NCBI GenBank assembly: GCA_963850525.1
Contig: CAWKLQ010000006.1
Coordinates: 62,001-126,000 of the forward strand
Reading direction: 5' to 3'
DNA from: JAEMQF01 sp963850525
GTDB lineage: Bacteria; Pseudomonadota; Gammaproteobacteria; Burkholderiales; Burkholderiaceae_C
Length of the DNA stretch: 64,000 bases
The notes beneath the pieces were generated by a model. It saw only the letters and a program-made list of their open reading frames with translations. It was not told where the DNA came from and did no database searches. Shown in pieces: positions 25,354 through 41,709 of the stretch. Each line of letters opens with the position of its first letter. Position 1 is the first letter of the stretch. A program made the translations under genes and the position numbers.

Positions 25354-27255
25354 TTACGGAATGCGCACCAGGTCGGCGATTTGCTGCAGCGCCGTCGGGT
25401 CGTCCATCGTCGTCAGATCGCCGGGGTCGCGCTGCTCGCAGACAGCGGTGATCGCGCGGCGCAACATCTTGCCGGACCTCGTCTTGGGCAGCAACGCCAC
25501 GAAGTGCACGCGCGCAGGGCGCGCGACGGCGCCGAGTTGGCCGTCGACGGTCTTCATGATCTCGCCTTCCAGTTTCAGCGCGGCGGCGGGGTCCGCCGCA
25601 AGCGCCGCGTCCTTCAACACGACGAACGCCATCGCGACCTGGCCCTTCAGCGAATCGGCCACGCCCACGACGGCGACTTCGGCCACCGCCGGGTGGCTCG
25701 AAATGCTCTCTTCGATTTCGCGCGTTCCCAGGCGGTGCCCCGCGACGTTGATGACGTCGTCCGTGCGGCCCAGGATGAAGAAGTAGCCGTCTTCGTCGCG
25801 AATCCCCCAGTCGAAGGTGCTGTAAAGCATCTGCCCGGGAATGCTCTTCCAGTAGGTCTTGACGAAACGCTCGTCGTCGCGCCACACGGTTTGCATGCAG
25901 CCCGGCGGCAGCGGGCCCTTGATGGCGACGACGCCTTTTTGATTCGCGCCGGTCAATTCGACGCCGGTGTTTTCGTCGACGATTTTCACGTCGTAGCCGT
26001 ACATCGGCACGCCCGGGCTGCCGAACTTGCTCTGCGCCTTTTCCACGCCGTTGGCCAGCGCGAGGATAGGCCAGCCGGTTTCGGTTTGCCAGTAGTTGTC
26101 GATGATGGGCTTTTGCAGCGCGTCGGCGATCCACTTCGCGGTGGGTTCGTCGAGCGGCTCGCCGGCGAGAAACAGCGCCTTCAACGAGCTCAAGTCGTAC
26201 TCGCGCAGGTACTTCGGGTCCTGCTTCTTCAGCACACGAATCGCCGTGGGCGCGCTGAACATGACGCTGACCCGATATTTCTCAACCAAGCTCCACCAGA
26301 TGCCCGCGTCGGGGCGGATCGGCAGGCCTTCGTACATGATCGTCGCCATGCCGGCGATGAGCGGGCCGTAGACGATGTAGCTGTGGCCCACGACCCAGCC
26401 GATGTCGCTCGTGGAAAAGTACGTCTCGCCGGGCAAGCCGCAAAAGATGTGCTTGATGCTCGCCGCCAGCGCGACGGCGTAGCCGCCGGTGTCGCGCTGC
26501 ACGCCCTTGGGCTTGCCCGTCGTTCCGCTCGTGTAAAGCGTGTAGCTGACGTGTTCGGCATCGAGCCAGACGCAGGGCACGACTTCATTGAAGTGCTGTT
26601 CGCGCAAGGGCGCGTAGTCGGCGTCGCGCCCCGGCGTGCGCTGCATCGGGCTCAAGCCGCGGTCGATGAGCAGCACCTTGCCCGGCTTGTGTGACGCCAG
26701 GCGAATCGCTTCGTCGAGCAGCGGCTTGTAGGCGACCACCTTGCCGGCACGGCTGCCGGCGTCGGCACTGACGATGACGCTCGGCGTCGCGTTGTCGATG
26801 CGGTCCGCCAGGCTGCCGCTCGCAAAACCGCCGAACACGACCGAGTGGATCGCGCCGATGCGCGCGCACGCGAGCATCGCAAACGCGGCTTCGGCGACCA
26901 TGGGCATGTAGATCAGCACGCGGTCGCCCTGGCGCACGCCCAGGCTCAGGAGAATCGCCGCCATGCGCTGCACTTCGAAGTGCAGCTCGCGGAATGTATA
27001 GACCTTCTCCTGCTCCGTCTCGGTGGAGACCCAGATCAGCGCGTTCTGATCGGCGCGAGTCGCCAGGTGCCGGTCCACTGCGTTGTGGCACAGATTCGTC
27101 TGGCCGCCGATGTACCAGCGTGCGAACGGCGGCTTGCTGTAGTCGCAGACCTTGGTGAACGGCTGGTGCCAGTCGATGAGCTGGGCTTGCTCGGACCAGA
27201 AGCCCTCGCGGTCGGCGAGCGAGCGGCGGTGAAACTCGGCAAAGGCGGACGGCAT
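25354..27255 (-). CDS. prpE: Propionyl-CoA synthetase PrpE
   Basis: An AMP-forming acyl-CoA synthetase of 633 residues that activates propionate (and possibly acrylate, 3-hydroxypropionate or acetate) to the CoA ester. The AMP-binding P-loop YTSGTTGKPKGVQRDTGGYA carries the RDTGG variation typical of PrpE. Further motifs are DNYWQTETGWPI, the STFDWGIRDEDGYFFILGR hinge region, and the C-terminal KTRSGKMLRR with the catalytic, acetylatable lysine. AcuI lies directly upstream with a gap of 12 bp, so the pair is likely one transcript. No prpBCD methylcitrate genes are in the window. Confidence 0.93.
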   Translation of the reverse strand: MPSAFAEFHRRSLADREGFWSEQAQLIDWHQPFTKVCDYSKPPFARWYIGGQTNLCHNAVDRHLATRADQNALIWVSTETEQEKVYTFRELHFEVQRMAAILLSLGVRQGDRVLIYMPMVAEAAFAMLACARIGAIHSVVFGGFASGSLADRIDNATPSVIVSADAGSRAGKVVAYKPLLDEAIRLASHKPGKVLLIDRGLSPMQRTPGRDADYAPLREQHFNEVVPCVWLDAEHVSYTLYTSGTTGKPKGVQRDTGGYAVALAASIKHIFCGLPGETYFSTSDIGWVVGHSYIVYGPLIAGMATIMYEGLPIRPDAGIWWSLVEKYRVSVMFSAPTAIRVLKKQDPKYLREYDLSSLKALFLAGEPLDEPTAKWIADALQKPIIDNYWQTETGWPILALANGVEKAQSKFGSPGVPMYGYDVKIVDENTGVELTGANQKGVVAIKGPLPPGCMQTVWRDDERFVKTYWKSIPGQMLYSTFDWGIRDEDGYFFILGRTDDVINVAGHRLGTREIEESISSHPAVAEVAVVGVADSLKGQVAMAFVVLKDAALAADPAAALKLEGEIMKTVDGQLGAVARPARVHFVALLPKTRSGKMLRRAITAVCEQRDPGDLTTMDDPTALQQIADLVRIP

Positions 27256-27267
27256 GGCGGGTCTTCC

Positions 27268-28245
27268 CTAGATTTTCACGACGATCCGGCCACGCACCTC
27301 GCCTTGCATGAGCGCATGGGCGCGGACCATCGTTTCGTCAAGCGCAACGTCTTCAATCATCGCTTCGAGCTTGGCCAGATCCAGGTCCTTCGCAAGGCGT
27401 TGCCACGCAAGTTTGCGCTGCGTCAGTGGTGCCATGACGGAGTCGACCCCCGCCAGCTTGACGCCGCGCAAGATAAAGGGCATCACCGTGCCCGGCAAGT
27501 CCGCCCCCTGCGCCAGGCCACACGCCGCGACCACCCCGCCGTAGCGCGTTTGCGCGAGCGCGTTGACGAGCGTGTGGCTGCCCACCGCGTCGACCACCGC
27601 CGCCCAGCGCTCTTTCTGCAAGGGCTTGCCGGCAGTGGCGAGTTCGGCGCGGGCCATGATGTTTTTCGCTCCCAAGCGGATCAGGTAATCCGCCTGTGCG
27701 ACCTTGCCGGTCGCCGCCGTCACGGCAAAACCCAGTTTCGAGAGCAACGCCACGGCGACGCTGCCTACGCCGCCGCTGGCGCCGGTGACGAGCACGTCGC
27801 CGTCGCCCGGCTTCAGCCCATGTTGTTCGAGCGCCAGCACACACAGCATCGCCGTGTAACCCGCGGTGCCGATCGCCATCGCCTGGCGCGTCGTGAACGC
27901 CTGCGGCAATGCAACAAGCCAGTCGCCTTGCAGGCGAGCGCGCTGCGCCAAGCCACCCCAGCGGGTTTCGCCCACACCCCAACCGTTGTGCACGACACGG
28001 TCGCCCACTTTCCACGCCGGGTGGGTGCTCTCGAGCACGGTGCCGGCAGCGTCGATCCCGGCGACCATCGGCCAGGAGCGGACCACCGGGCCGCGGTTCG
28101 TGATCGCCAGGGCATCCTTGTAATTGAGCGTGGAGTGCGCCACCTCGATCAGCACGTCGCCCGCGGGCAGACGCGTTTCGTCGAGGGACTGGACGCCGGC
28201 CTGGAAGCCGGAGTCGGACTTTTCCAATAACAGGGCTTTGAACAT
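27268..28245 (-). CDS. acuI: Acrylyl-CoA reductase (NADPH) AcuI/YhdH
   Basis: A 325-residue zinc-free medium-chain reductase that reduces acryloyl-CoA to propionyl-CoA with NADPH. The start MFKALLLEKSD, the NYKDALAITNRGPVVRSWPMVAGIDAAGTV segment (here in parts) and the dinucleotide fold VLVTGASGGVGSVAV are characteristic of AcuI/YhdH and distinguish it from quinone reductases. The length fits the family (324 residues in E. coli). It precedes prpE, so acryloyl-CoA or propionate/DMSP-derived acrylate handling is a reasonable role. The start is the ATG at 28245. Confidence 0.92.
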   Translation of the reverse strand: MFKALLLEKSDSGFQAGVQSLDETRLPAGDVLIEVAHSTLNYKDALAITNRGPVVRSWPMVAGIDAAGTVLESTHPAWKVGDRVVHNGWGVGETRWGGLAQRARLQGDWLVALPQAFTTRQAMAIGTAGYTAMLCVLALEQHGLKPGDGDVLVTGASGGVGSVAVALLSKLGFAVTAATGKVAQADYLIRLGAKNIMARAELATAGKPLQKERWAAVVDAVGSHTLVNALAQTRYGGVVAACGLAQGADLPGTVMPFILRGVKLAGVDSVMAPLTQRKLAWQRLAKDLDLAKLEAMIEDVALDETMVRAHALMQGEVRGRIVVKI

Positions 28246-28331
28246 CGTGATGTCGCTTCGATTCGCGCTGCGCGCAGGCAACCTGGACGATAGCGCAGAG
28301 ACGAGCGGCGACACACCGATACCTTTTCCGA

Positions 28332-28361
28332 TTGACTGTGGCGCGCCCTGGCGCCTATCCT
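28332..28361 (+). promoter_or_regulatory. Candidate sigma-70 promoter for the NlpC/P60 gene
   Basis: TTGACT (28332-28337) and TATCCT (28356-28361) are separated by 18 bp. The start codon at 28369 lies only seven bases after the -10 element, about where transcription would begin, and no Shine-Dalgarno sequence precedes it. A leaderless transcript is therefore possible. Confidence 0.5.
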
Positions 28362-28368
28362 GCGCGCC

Positions 28369-28995
28369 ATGTTGGCCCGTCTTCTGCTCTGCCTTGGCGC
28401 GTCGCTGCTCGGCGCGGCGCACGCCGAGCCCAGCAGCGACGACGATCCGATCGGCCGCTACCTGCAGGAACGGGGCCTGGTCAACGCCGCGCAAGCTTCG
28501 GCCCCGACACCTTCGCCCAGCCTGCCGGACCGCACCTCGGAAATGGTGCTGACGGCGATGACCTTCATCGATTTGCCTTACCGGCGCGGCGGCAATACCG
28601 CCGACGGCGGATTCGACTGCAGCGGCTTCACGCGCCATATCTTTCAAACCAGCCTGGGCCTGGCACTGCCGCGCCGGGTCGACGAGCAGGCCAGCGCGCC
28701 GGGGCTCGTGAAAGTGCACCGCGAGCGGGTCGAGCCCGGCGACCTGGTGTTCTTCAACACGCTGCGGCGCACCTTCTCGCACGTGGGCATCTACGTCGGC
28801 GAAGGCCGGTTCATCCATGCACCGCGCACGGGAGGTGCGGTGCGCCTGGAAAACATGAACATCGCCTACTGGAGCAAGCGCTTCACGGGGGCTCGGCGCG
28901 CCCAGGGCGCCAGCCTCGACGCACCCGGCGCGCGCCCGGTTCCCGCGCAAACCCTCCTGCCAGCGGCCCTGCAGGACCCCATCGCCTGGCGCTGA
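28369..28995 (+). CDS. NlpC/P60 family cell-wall peptidase
   Basis: A 208-residue exported cysteine peptidase expected to cut peptidoglycan stem peptides. A signal peptide (MLARLLLCLGASLLGAAHA) comes first, then a short linker, then the NlpC/P60 core. The catalytic cysteine is in FDCSGFTRHIF, the histidine in FSHVGIYVGEGRF, and a third polar residue in FIHAPRTGGAV. The order C-H-H is typical. The ATG at 28369 is set by the signal peptide. It is divergent from acuI, and the large kinase gene follows about 136 bp later. Confidence 0.9.
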   Translation: MLARLLLCLGASLLGAAHAEPSSDDDPIGRYLQERGLVNAAQASAPTPSPSLPDRTSEMVLTAMTFIDLPYRRGGNTADGGFDCSGFTRHIFQTSLGLALPRRVDEQASAPGLVKVHRERVEPGDLVFFNTLRRTFSHVGIYVGEGRFIHAPRTGGAVRLENMNIAYWSKRFTGARRAQGASLDAPGARPVPAQTLLPAALQDPIAWR

Positions 28996-29131
28996 CTGGC
29001 GAGGAGCCGCGCTGGAAGCGCGCGCCGTGCGCCGACGGCCGTCAAATGGCATGGAAAGCGCGCCCTAGTTGAGGCATTGACCCCCCGCGCACTGCGCAGA
29101 ATCGGCAGGGCCGTGCGCTGAAGACCGCGGC

Positions 29132-33656
<4,525 letters not shown>

Positions 33657-33687
33657 ACGCAGCCCTGCAACAGCCCGGAGCCCGGCC

Positions 33688-37548
<3,861 letters not shown>

Positions 37549-37552
<4 letters not shown>

Positions 37553-38505
37553 TGCAGGTCCGCGAAACCCCAGGCGTCGGCGTCAACCCGCCCAGCGCGC
37601 CCGCCCCCGCCGCGAAACTGCTCGTCGTCGACGATCAGGCAGTGAACATCCAGGCGCTGTACCAGGTCTTCGCGCCGGAGCACCAGGTGTTCATGGCCAC
37701 CAGCGGAGCCCAAGCGCTGGCGATGTGCGCCGCGAATCCGCCCGATCTGGTGCTGCTCGACGTCGTGATGCCCGACATGGACGGTCACGAGGTCTGTCGG
37801 CGCCTCAAGACGGACCCCGCGACACGCGACATTCCGGTGATCTTCGTCACCGCACAAAACGACGAAACCGCCGAGACCTTCGGCTTCGAGCTTGGCGCGG
37901 CGGATTTCATCTCCAAACCCATCAACCCGAAAATCGTTCGCGCCCGCGTCAAAACCCAATTGACGTTGAAAGCCCAGTCGGACCTGCTGCGCCAATGGGT
38001 CTACATCGACGGGCTGACCGGCGCATTCAACCGGCGCCACTTCGACGAACACCTCAGTTCCGAGTCGCGCCGGGCGGTGCGCCAGGAGACGAACCTGAGC
38101 GTGATCCTGCTCGACGTGGACTTCTTCAAGCGCTACAACGATCACTACGGTCACCAGGCGGGCGACGACTGCCTGCGCCGCATCGCCACGGTTCTCAAAG
38201 CCGGCCTGCGGCGCCCCGGCGACGTGTTTGCCCGGTACGGCGGCGAGGAATTCGCTTGCCTCTTGCCGGAGACCGGGCTGGAGGGGGCGATGTCACTGGC
38301 CAACCAGCTCGGCCAGCGTGTCTTCGCTGCGCAAATCGAGCACGTCGACTCGGCGGTGGCCTCCGTCGTCACCGTGAGCCTCGGCGTGTGCACCTTGCCG
38401 GTGGGCGCCCCCGTTTCGCAGGAAGCGCTGCTGCAGGGTGCCGACGCCCAGCTCTACCGCGCCAAGTCGAGCGGACGCAATCGCACTTGCGGGGCCACGC
38501 TCTAA
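37549..38505 (+). CDS. Response regulator with GGDEF diguanylate cyclase domain
   Basis: A 318-residue cytoplasmic response regulator. Its receiver domain has the acidic pair in VVDDQAVNIQ, phosphoacceptor Asp71 in LLDVVMPDMDG and Lys123 in FISKPINPK. The GGDEF domain follows a short linker with DGLTGAFNRRHF, DVDFFKRYNDHYGHQAGDD and an intact active site GGEEF (231-235). The product-inhibition site RPGD (222-225) lies five residues upstream. It should make cyclic di-GMP when phosphorylated. The start overlaps the kinase stop codon as ATGA, so it is the likely output of the two kinases through their Hpt domains. Confidence 0.94.
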
Positions 38506-38593
38506 CCAAGACCACCACGTCCCTTGCGCAGCGCGCTGCGGCGCTGCCCGCCTTGCAGCAACTCGGCCTTGGCGAGCAAAGGCACAATCGGGC

Positions 38594-39709
38594 ATGGCCG
38601 ACAAAGTCATCCCCCTGGCGGACCAGCGCTACGCCGCGTCGGTGCCACGCATTCCGAGCGTGCTCACGGCGCCGAGCGGCCTGCTCGGCGACCGGCGGGG
38701 CCGGCCGCTGCGCGACTTGCGCATCTCGGTCACCGACCGCTGCAACTTCCGCTGCAGCTATTGCATGCCCAAGGAGGTGTTCGACAAGCAGTACAGCTTC
38801 TTGCCGCACAGCTCGCTGCTGACTTTCGAAGAGATCACGCGCCTCTCGCAAATCTTCGTCGCCCACGGTGTGCAGAAACTTCGCCTCACCGGCGGCGAGC
38901 CGCTGCTGCGCAAGAACCTCGAAATCCTGATCGAGATGCTGAGTCGCCTGCGCACGCCGGGAGGCGACGCGCTCGACCTGACGCTGACGACGAACGCGTC
39001 GCTCCTGAAGAAAAAAGCGCGCGCGCTGAAAGACGCCGGGCTGCAACGCATCACCGTGAGCCTGGATGCGCTGGACGACGCGATATTTCGGCGCATGAAC
39101 GATGTCGATTTTCCGGTCGCCGAAGTGCTGGACGGCATCGAAGCAGCGCAAGCCGTCGGCCTGGGGACGATCAAGGTGAACATGGTCGTGAAGCGCGGCA
39201 CGAACGACGCCGAGATTCTCGCGATGGCGCGGCATTTCCGCGGCACGCCCATCGTGCTGCGCTTCATCGAATACATGGACGTGGGCGCGACGAACGGCTG
39301 GCGCATGGATGAAGTCTTGCCGTCCAGCGAAGTCGTGGCGCGAATCCACCGCGAATTTCCGCTGGAGGCGATGGACGCCAGCGCCCCAGGCGAAACCGCG
39401 CAGCGCTGGCGCTACCGCGACGGCGCGGGCGAGATCGGCGTGATCTCGAGCGTCACGCAGGCGTTTTGCCACGACTGCAATCGCGCCCGGTTGTCCACCG
39501 AAGGCAAACTGTTCTTGTGCCTGTTCGCGAGCCACGGCCACGATTTGCGCGCGCTGCTGCGCTGCGGCTCGAGCGACGCACAAATTGCCGCCGCGGTCGG
39601 CCTGATCTGGCAGGGGCGCGAGGATCGCTACTCTGAGCTGCGCGGCGCCCAGGCGGCCGACCCGGGCAGCGGCCAGCGGCGCGTCGAGATGCACTACATC
39701 GGCGGGTAA
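38594..39709 (+). CDS. moaA: GTP 3',8-cyclase MoaA
   Basis: MoaA is the radical SAM enzyme that rearranges GTP in the first step of molybdenum cofactor synthesis. The 371-residue product has the SAM cluster motif CNFRCSYC (CxxxCxxC), the conserved LRLTGGEPLLRK, and the C-terminal cluster cysteines in FCHDCNRARLSTEGKLFLCL. It ends in the essential Gly-Gly (YIGG). The ATG at 38594 gives a roughly 40-residue leader before the core, usual in this group. It heads the moaA-mobA-moeA gene set. Confidence 0.96.
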   Translation: MADKVIPLADQRYAASVPRIPSVLTAPSGLLGDRRGRPLRDLRISVTDRCNFRCSYCMPKEVFDKQYSFLPHSSLLTFEEITRLSQIFVAHGVQKLRLTGGEPLLRKNLEILIEMLSRLRTPGGDALDLTLTTNASLLKKKARALKDAGLQRITVSLDALDDAIFRRMNDVDFPVAEVLDGIEAAQAVGLGTIKVNMVVKRGTNDAEILAMARHFRGTPIVLRFIEYMDVGATNGWRMDEVLPSSEVVARIHREFPLEAMDASAPGETAQRWRYRDGAGEIGVISSVTQAFCHDCNRARLSTEGKLFLCLFASHGHDLRALLRCGSSDAQIAAAVGLIWQGREDRYSELRGAQAADPGSGQRRVEMHYIGG

Positions 39710-39715
39710 GGCAGA

Positions 39716-40324
39716 GTGATCCCCCGCGAACAGATCACCGGCCTGATCCTCGCCGGCGGGCGCGGCAGCCGCATGGGCGGCGTCGACAAGGGCTTGCAGA
39801 ACTACCGCGGCATGCCGCTTGCCATGAATGCGTTAATGCGCCTGGGCCCGCAAGTCGGCCACGTCATGATCAACGCGAACCGCAACCTCGGCGCGTATGA
39901 AGCGTTCGGCGCGCCGCTCTGGCCCGACGCGCTGTCCGACTTTGCCGGGCCGCTCGCCGGTTTCCTCGCCGGGCTCGAACAATGCGAGACGCCTTACCTC
40001 GTCAGCGTGCCCTGCGATTCGCCGCAGTTCCCGCTCGACCTCGTGCAGCGCCTGGCAGACGCCCTGGAAGCACAGGGCGCCGAGATCTCGATCGCCGCAA
40101 CCTTCGAAGATGGCGTGATGCGCACCCAGCCCGTGTTCTGCCTGATGAAGGCCGAACTGATGGAAAGCCTGGTGCGCTTCACGCACGAGGGCGGGCGCAA
40201 GATCGACCGCTGGACGGCGCTGCACGCTTGCGTCGAAGTGCCCTTCGACGACGCCGCGGCGTTCGCCAACGCGAATACGCTCGCCGAGTTGCAGCAGCTC
40301 GAACGACCGCAAGACTTGTCATGA
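39716..40324 (+). CDS. mobA: Molybdenum cofactor guanylyltransferase MobA
   Basis: MobA adds GMP to molybdopterin to make the guanine dinucleotide cofactor. The 202-residue product starts at a GTG at 39716 with IPREQITGLILAGGRGSRMGGVDKGL, the nucleotide-binding loop of the family (LAGGxxxRMGxxDK). DFAGPLAGFLAGLE and VPCDSPQFP are further conserved blocks. A weak ribosome site (AAGG) precedes the start. The stop overlaps the start of moeA as ATGA. Confidence 0.94.
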   Translation: MIPREQITGLILAGGRGSRMGGVDKGLQNYRGMPLAMNALMRLGPQVGHVMINANRNLGAYEAFGAPLWPDALSDFAGPLAGFLAGLEQCETPYLVSVPCDSPQFPLDLVQRLADALEAQGAEISIAATFEDGVMRTQPVFCLMKAELMESLVRFTHEGGRKIDRWTALHACVEVPFDDAAAFANANTLAELQQLERPQDLS

Positions 40325-41658
40325 CAGCGCCAACCTTGCAGGAAATCGCGTCCTGCGTCAGCGGCTATGACCCGAATGCGCTGCCGGTGGCGCAGGCGCA
40401 GGAATTCATCGCGCGGCTCGTGCCGCGAGTCCAGGCGACCGAGATGCTCGCGCTGCGCTCGAGCCTGGGGCGCGTGCTCGCGCGCGACATCGTCTCGGCG
40501 ATCAACGTTCCGGCCAACGACAACTCCGCCATGGACGGCTATGCGCTGCGCGCATCGGACTTGCGCGCAGGCGCGGCGACGGCGCTGCAAGCCATAGGCA
40601 CAGGCTTCGCGGGCCAACAGTTTGAAGGCGCCGTGCAGCCCGGGCAGTGCGTTCGCATCATGACGGGCGCCGTCATGCCGCAGGGCCTGGACACCGTCGT
40701 GCCGCAAGAATTTGTTCAGGTCGACGGGGCGCGCATCACGGTTCCCGCAGACGTGGTGCGCGCCGGCGACAACCGGCGCCTCGCAGGCGAAGACCTTGCG
40801 TTGGGCGAGGTCGCGCTGGCGGCAGGGCGCATCCTGAGCCCGGCGGACCTGGGGCTGCTCGCTTCGCTCGGCCAGGCCGAAGTGCCGGTGCGGCGCCGTT
40901 TGCGCGTCGCCTTCTTTTCCACCGGCGACGAGTTGCGCTCGATCGGTGAGCCGCTGCCCGCAGGCTGCGTCTACGACAGCAACCGCTACACGCTGTGGGG
41001 CATGCTGCAGCGCCTGGGCGTGGAAGTGCTCGACTTCGGCGTCGTGCGCGACGAGCCCGTCGCGCTGGAAGCGGCGTTTCGCGCCGCGGCGCGCGACGCC
41101 GACGCCGTCATCACGTCGGGCGGCGTGAGCGTGGGCGAAGCCGACCACACCAAACAAGTCATGGCCCAGGTCGGCGACGTGCTGTTCTGGCGCATCGCGA
41201 TGCGCCCGGGCCGGCCAATGGCGATCGGGCGCATCGGCAGCGGCAGCGACAACACGCACAGCGCCATCCTGTTCGGCCTGCCCGGCAACCCGGTCGCCGT
41301 GATGGTGACGTTCTACGCCTTCGTGCGCGAGGCATTGCTCGCCATGAGCGGCGCAACGCCCAAGCCGCTGCCGATGCTTCGCGCAGCGAGTACCGCAGCG
41401 ATCCGCAAGAAACCCGGCCGCACCGAATACCAGCGCGGCATCGTGACGCGCGCCGCTTGCAGCGAATCTGTCACCCCGGCGCAAGCCGGGGCCCACCCAC
41501 AGCAAGCCCACTGGCAAGTGGAAATCACCGGCGCGCAAGGCTCGGGCATCCTGCGCAGCATGAGCCAGGCGAATGGGCTGGTCGTGCTGCACCACGAGCA
41601 GGGCGACATTGCCGCGGGTGAACTTGTCGACGTCTTGCCGTTCGACGGACTCGTCTGA
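40321..41658 (+). CDS. moeA: Molybdopterin molybdenumtransferase MoeA
   Basis: MoeA inserts molybdate into adenylated molybdopterin. The 445-residue protein has PANDNSAMDGYAL, the MPxGxD-like region MTGAVMPQGLDTVVPQE, FFSTGDEL, YDSNRY, VITSGGVSVGEADHTK and FGLPGNPVAVMVTF, all MoeA family blocks. The C-terminal domain carries a short odd segment SVTPAQAGAHP that comes from half of a palindromic repeat (41470-41496) read in frame. That insertion is in the variable C-terminal domain, so function may be kept. It is coupled to mobA by an ATGA overlap. Confidence 0.94.
   Translation: MTAPTLQEIASCVSGYDPNALPVAQAQEFIARLVPRVQATEMLALRSSLGRVLARDIVSAINVPANDNSAMDGYALRASDLRAGAATALQAIGTGFAGQQFEGAVQPGQCVRIMTGAVMPQGLDTVVPQEFVQVDGARITVPADVVRAGDNRRLAGEDLALGEVALAAGRILSPADLGLLASLGQAEVPVRRRLRVAFFSTGDELRSIGEPLPAGCVYDSNRYTLWGMLQRLGVEVLDFGVVRDEPVALEAAFRAAARDADAVITSGGVSVGEADHTKQVMAQVGDVLFWRIAMRPGRPMAIGRIGSGSDNTHSAILFGLPGNPVAVMVTFYAFVREALLAMSGATPKPLPMLRAASTAAIRKKPGRTEYQRGIVTRAACSESVTPAQAGAHPQQAHWQVEITGAQGSGILRSMSQANGLVVLHHEQGDIAAGELVDVLPFDGLV
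41470..41496. repeat. Half-copy of the palindromic repeat inside moeA
   Basis: The stretch GTCACCCCGGCGCAAGCCGG and the bases after it form one arm of the repeat family at 5836-5902, here with GCAA in the loop. It is read in frame as VTPAQAGAH within the C-terminal domain of MoeA. Confidence 0.7.
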
Positions 41659-41709
41659 CCCGCAGCAGCGCAGAATGAGCGCAGGCCGTCCGGCCCGGCA
41701 GCACCCGGC

